A stretch of 8,136 nucleotides of DNA from Nitrospirota bacterium. GTDB taxonomy: Bacteria; Nitrospirota; Nitrospiria; Nitrospirales; Nitrospiraceae. Positions 6,073-8,136 of the stretch are shown here, piece after piece. The translations under genes and the position numbers were made by a program. The first letter of the stretch is position 1; each line of letters opens with the position of its first letter. The DNA is taken from contig VBOM01000262.1 in the NCBI GenBank assembly GCA_005877535.1, positions 1 through 8,136 of the forward strand, given 5' to 3'. Below the pieces are notes generated by a model. It was not told where the DNA came from, did no database searches, and saw nothing but the letters and a program-made list of their open reading frames with translations.

Positions 6073-6103
6073 CGTGATGCAGTTTTTCCCGCAGCCTGCT
6101 AAT

Positions 6104-6724
6104 TCAGGACGACAATCTAGCTCCTTCGAGCACCTCCCGGAGTTCTTGATAGACCGTCGTAAGCCGGGCGTTTTCTAGCCGATAAGCGAACACAACCGTA
6201 ATGGCTCCGGACACTAAAAAAACAAGTCCCAACCCTACAATCCCGAACGCCAACACCACTCCACCAAGTGCCACCATTTCTCCCTCGATGAACAAAGAGA
6301 TCAGGGCCCCCACCGTACCCACTGCCACCAGGGCAAACCAGATGCCGGTGAGAAGAGCCGAGGACCAAGGAGTGAGCTTTCTGCAGAGCACCGCCAGTGC
6401 GTCGCCTTCCGGAGACAGGGAAATCACCCCTTTTAAGGGCCACAATGTTCGGAAACCTATGGCAAATAGCCGGTATTTTTGGCGAATCACAATCTGGTTC
6501 AGATCCTGGTAAAACCGCGCCGTTCCATGCGGCAACGTCAAGAAACCGTCGGCATCAAACTGGTCGGCCAGCTGCTTCATGGTCAAATGCGTGAATCGAT
6601 CCTGCGTGCGCGCAACTCCACACCCGTACCGACTCGCATCCGGCGTGAGGCGCACAAAATAGAGCCAGTCTCCAAGAATGAGGCCGAGAAACAACACCCC
6701 GGCGAAGAAGCCTGCGAAGATCAT
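6104..6724 (-). CDS. Membrane protein of unknown function, three transmembrane segments
   Basis: A 206-residue protein if started at the ATG at 6724, which directly begins the first membrane helix and has a weak GGATAGG site upstream; the open frame continues to 6868 but the added residues are polar and low in coding character. Segments: helix 1 at about residues 2-24 (FAGFFAGVLFLGLILGDWLYF); a soluble loop of about 95 residues containing RLTPDASRYGCGVAR, a hydrophilic helix (TMKQLADQFDADG), LTLPHGTARFY and WPLKGVISLSPEG; helices 2 and 3 at about 121-146 and 150-181, Gly/Val-rich and close together; then a charged cytoplasmic or periplasmic tail (ENARLTTVYQELREVLEGA). I recognise no family. 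The loop's strand-rich character suggests a small domain between the helices. It diverges from the methyltransferase gene and converges on the repeat at 5951. Confidence 0.72.
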   Translation of the reverse strand: MIFAGFFAGVLFLGLILGDWLYFVRLTPDASRYGCGVARTQDRFTHLTMKQLADQFDADGFLTLPHGTARFYQDLNQIVIRQKYRLFAIGFRTLWPLKGVISLSPEGDALAVLCRKLTPWSSALLTGIWFALVAVGTVGALISLFIEGEMVALGGVVLAFGIVGLGLVFLVSGAITVVFAYRLENARLTTVYQELREVLEGARLSS

Positions 6725-6781
6725 GTTTGTACCTATCCCATGAGCCGCGGGTGAATCAAGTGACGGAACCGAGATAATCTG

Positions 6782-6810
6782 TTGACTCGTCGCAGCGAGT
6801 TGGCTAGAGT
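6782..6810 (+). promoter_or_regulatory. Sigma-70-like promoter in the divergent gap
   Basis: TTGACT (6782-6787) and TAGAGT (6805-6810) are 17 bases apart, the optimal spacing, with five and four matches to consensus. It points toward the methyltransferase gene, whose start is 158 bases downstream, so it would give an untranslated leader of about 150 bases. The spacer holds a small inverted repeat, ACTCG and CGAGT, around TCGCAG. Confidence 0.4.
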
Positions 6811-6967
6811 AGCCTCGTGTGTTACTCGGGCGGGTCCCCTCGCTCCATTCAGGTGCTCCGCCGCACAAATGTTCCCCCCTCTGTTCTGTAGTGGTGGCAA
6901 TCGGCTCATCCCCATCCCTACCGGGCCGAGGAGTGCACGTTGCATCTAATGTGGAGTTGGAGGTGAT

Positions 6968-7423
6968 ATGGAATTAGCGAAGATCGAGCGTGTCTATACG
7001 TCCTACGCCAGGATCTACGATCAGATTTTCGGGAAGGTATTTAACGAAGGGCGTGAGTCAGCGATCCGAAATTTGAACGTCCAGCCAGATGAAAGAATCC
7101 TCGAAGTGGGAATCGGGACCGGGTTAGCTCTGCCGATGTACCCCCGCCATTGCCAGATCGTCGGTATAGATTTTTCAGAAGGCATGTTGAACAAAGCGAA
7201 GCAGCGAGCGGCAGAACACCGGATGGACCACGTGGAACTGCACCGGATGGAGCAGAATGTGAACCCGTTGCAGCTCTGGGCTTTGGTGGAATGTGTGAAC
7301 GAGAAAAACGTGAACGGCAAGACACACATCAATGGCGTGAAAAACGGGAACGTCGGCGCGGCCTATGCACATATCAATGGCACGCATCTGTCGGAACACG
7401 CCAACGGACAAGCGCTGGGCTAG
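6968..7423 (+). CDS. Truncated PmtA-like SAM methyltransferase fused to an Asn/Gly/His-rich tail
   Basis: The first 94 of 151 residues are a class I methyltransferase N-terminus of the phosphatidylethanolamine N-methyltransferase (PmtA) type: YARIYDQIFGKVFNEGRESAI (13-33), SAM-binding motif I ILEVGIGTGLALP (44-56), and motif post-I IVGIDFSEGMLNKAKQR (64-80), ending HVELHRM (88-94). Homologues continue with an acidic D-A-M-x-x-P-F-x-D-x-S-F-D strand and another 100 or so residues. Here the sequence turns abruptly into NVNPLQLWALVECVNEKN and then a polar tail with repeated NG units (NVNG, HING, KNGN, HING, HANG). The second half of the methyltransferase is therefore missing, and the tail looks like the end of another gene joined by an in-frame deletion. 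The ribosome binding site GGAGGTGAT (6959-6967) is excellent, so the fusion may be translated, but transferase activity is unlikely. Confidence 0.72.
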   Translation: MELAKIERVYTSYARIYDQIFGKVFNEGRESAIRNLNVQPDERILEVGIGTGLALPMYPRHCQIVGIDFSEGMLNKAKQRAAEHRMDHVELHRMEQNVNPLQLWALVECVNEKNVNGKTHINGVKNGNVGAAYAHINGTHLSEHANGQALG

Positions 7424-7511
7424 CAAGGTGCGGAATATGTTCGCCAGCGCCACAGACCACGGGGCGAGAAAGGCGCGACCTGGACCGATTGGATTCCCAC
7501 CTCGTCTCGCC

Positions 7512-7559
7512 CGATGATCCTGGAGTTTTCTCCTACTTGCGCGCACGCGCGGATCATCG
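7512..7559. other. Structured inverted repeat, potential three-way junction
   Basis: CGATGATCC (7512-7520) is perfectly complementary to GGATCATCG (7551-7559). The 30 bases between contain two further hairpins: GGAG-TTTT-CTCC (7522-7533) and GCGC with GCGC (7539-7542, 7547-7550) around GCAC. The whole could fold as a three-way junction in RNA or a cruciform in DNA. It lies in the 208-bp gap between convergent genes, about 90 bases after the methyltransferase stop. It may be a bidirectional terminator or an RNA-end structure; no T-run follows directly. Confidence 0.5.
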
Positions 7560-7581
7560 AGGTTCTGGCCTGTGCCGACTT

Positions 7582-7601
7582 AGTTTTTCCACAGTCCGCT
7601 A
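7582..7601 (+). repeat. Short dispersed motif shared with 6081-6101
   Basis: AGTTTTTCC at 7582-7590, followed by ACAGTCCGCTA, matches AGTTTTTCC at 6081-6089, followed by CGCAGCCTGCTA, with one gap and three substitutions over about 20 bases. At 6081 it directly adjoins the 122-bp repeat, so the copy here is probably a fragment of the same repeat family, again sitting between convergent genes. Confidence 0.4.
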
Positions 7602-7631
7602 GCCCTCCTGCTTCCGCCTAGCCGCCGTATG

Positions 7632-8136
7632 CTAGACATCAGCCCCTCGTTGCTGTTCGAATGACTTCCAATTCTTCCATTCCACGCCTGGAATGATTGT
7701 ATTGCCCACCAAGCACTGGCCGGAGAACCGCTGAGCAATCAGATCCGCCAGGAGCGAAAGCACTTGTGCAGTACGGCGATCCTGCACCCCGCTGACCCGC
7801 AGCACCACGCCGAACCCAGGTCCATCGAGCGGCCCGTATAACATACAGTGAACCCCTGTGACATCCACTGCTCCCTGCATCGACGCAGGAAGCAGATCCC
7901 CTTCCCACTGAATGGATGGATGACGCTCGGATGTCGAAGTAGTGGCCCGCCAAGTACAGGGGACACCCGCCACATCCAGTTCCGCCAACAGCCAGGTTAT
8001 AGTCGGCCAGTCCGGCATCCCACTTTGAAAGATCCATTGAGCCACCTGCTTCAGAGACAAGGGTTCGAGACTCGGCGCCGCTACTTCCTCCAGCTGTGCC
8101 TCCTCACACACCACATAGAGTTCGCCCTGCGGATCG
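7632..8136 (-). CDS. Protein of unknown function, partial (N-terminus beyond the right edge)
   Basis: The minus-strand frame ends at TAG (7634-7632) and stays open through the right edge. A GTG at 8114 could start a 160-residue product, but the codons before it encode DPQGELYVV, which reads naturally into VCEEAQLEEVAAP; with no ribosome binding site visible, the gene most likely begins outside the window. The visible 167 residues are soluble: an acidic start, a helix with LSLKQVAQWIFQSGMPDWPTITWLLAELDVAGVPCTWRAT, a middle strand-rich part (WEGDLLPASMQGAVDVTGVHCMLYGPLDGPGFGVVLRVSGV), then a helix RRTAQVLSLLADLIAQRF and a Trp-rich end (VEWKNWKSFE). I recognise no family. The alternating strand and helix pattern suggests a compact alpha/beta domain. 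It converges on the methyltransferase remnant across the structured gap. Confidence 0.65.
   Translation of the reverse strand, partial: DPQGELYVVCEEAQLEEVAAPSLEPLSLKQVAQWIFQSGMPDWPTITWLLAELDVAGVPCTWRATTSTSERHPSIQWEGDLLPASMQGAVDVTGVHCMLYGPLDGPGFGVVLRVSGVQDRRTAQVLSLLADLIAQRFSGQCLVGNTIIPGVEWKNWKSFEQQRGADV

Noticed and set aside
6725..6868. Longer N-terminus of the membrane protein
   Set aside because: The added 48 residues are polar and compositionally unlike coding sequence around them, and the shorter start begins directly at the first membrane helix.
7512..7559. tRNA or tRNA-like gene suggested by the cloverleaf shape
   Set aside because: It has only two inner hairpins in 48 bases, lacks the T-loop GTTC-type sequence and a 7-bp acceptor, and is far shorter than a tRNA.

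Overview
The window most likely comes from a Nitrospira-like bacterium (phylum Nitrospirota). The strongest reason is an intergenic repeat at 5951-6072. From memory, its sequence, and the spurious peptide it encodes on the minus strand (RYVEPLSDARTMLADFF), are very common in Nitrospira genomes. GC content is moderately high, genes are short and closely spaced, and most have a clear AGGAG-type ribosome binding site. No RNA gene, CRISPR array, transposase or complete mobile element was found.

Left part (1-3786), all on the + strand. It starts with the C-terminal end of a PhnB/VOC-type glyoxalase-fold protein. Next is a translationally coupled pair (ATGA overlap): a cytoplasmic BNR/Asp-box beta-propeller and a MoaD/ThiS-type ubiquitin-fold protein ending in Gly-Gly. 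Then come two YciI/DGPF proteins (1896-2321 and 2664-3041), with the decayed 3' part of a DUF1428 gene between them, and a secreted DUF1579 protein (3141-3740). PhnB, DGPF, DUF1428 and DUF1579 families often travel together next to ECF sigma factors of the ECF41/ECF42 type. No sigma factor lies in the window, but a TGTCGA-17-CGAC element upstream of the first DGPF gene resembles the ECF42 promoter motif as I remember it.

Middle part (3978-6072). A seven-repeat beta-propeller lipoprotein on the + strand meets, tail to tail, a broken minus-strand gene for a small lipoprotein with two single-base frameshifts and a tandem stop. A 114-residue helical protein of unknown function follows; it has a promoter only a few bases before its start and no ribosome binding site. 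The 122-bp Nitrospira-type repeat, which contains an intrinsic terminator, lies after it.

Right part (6104-8136). A three-segment membrane protein of unknown function (-) diverges from a PmtA-like methyltransferase (+). The methyltransferase keeps only its SAM-binding N-terminal part, joined to an unrelated Asn/Gly/His-rich tail. A structured gap with a 9-bp inverted repeat, predicted to fold as a three-way junction, separates it from a convergent unknown protein (-) that runs off the right edge.

Overall this is an accessory or housekeeping-periphery region with much gene decay (three damaged genes in 8 kb) and dispersed repeat fragments at gene boundaries. The observations I rate highest are the coupled propeller/MoaD pair, the orphan DGPF cluster with an ECF42-like promoter, and the truncated methyltransferase fusion.
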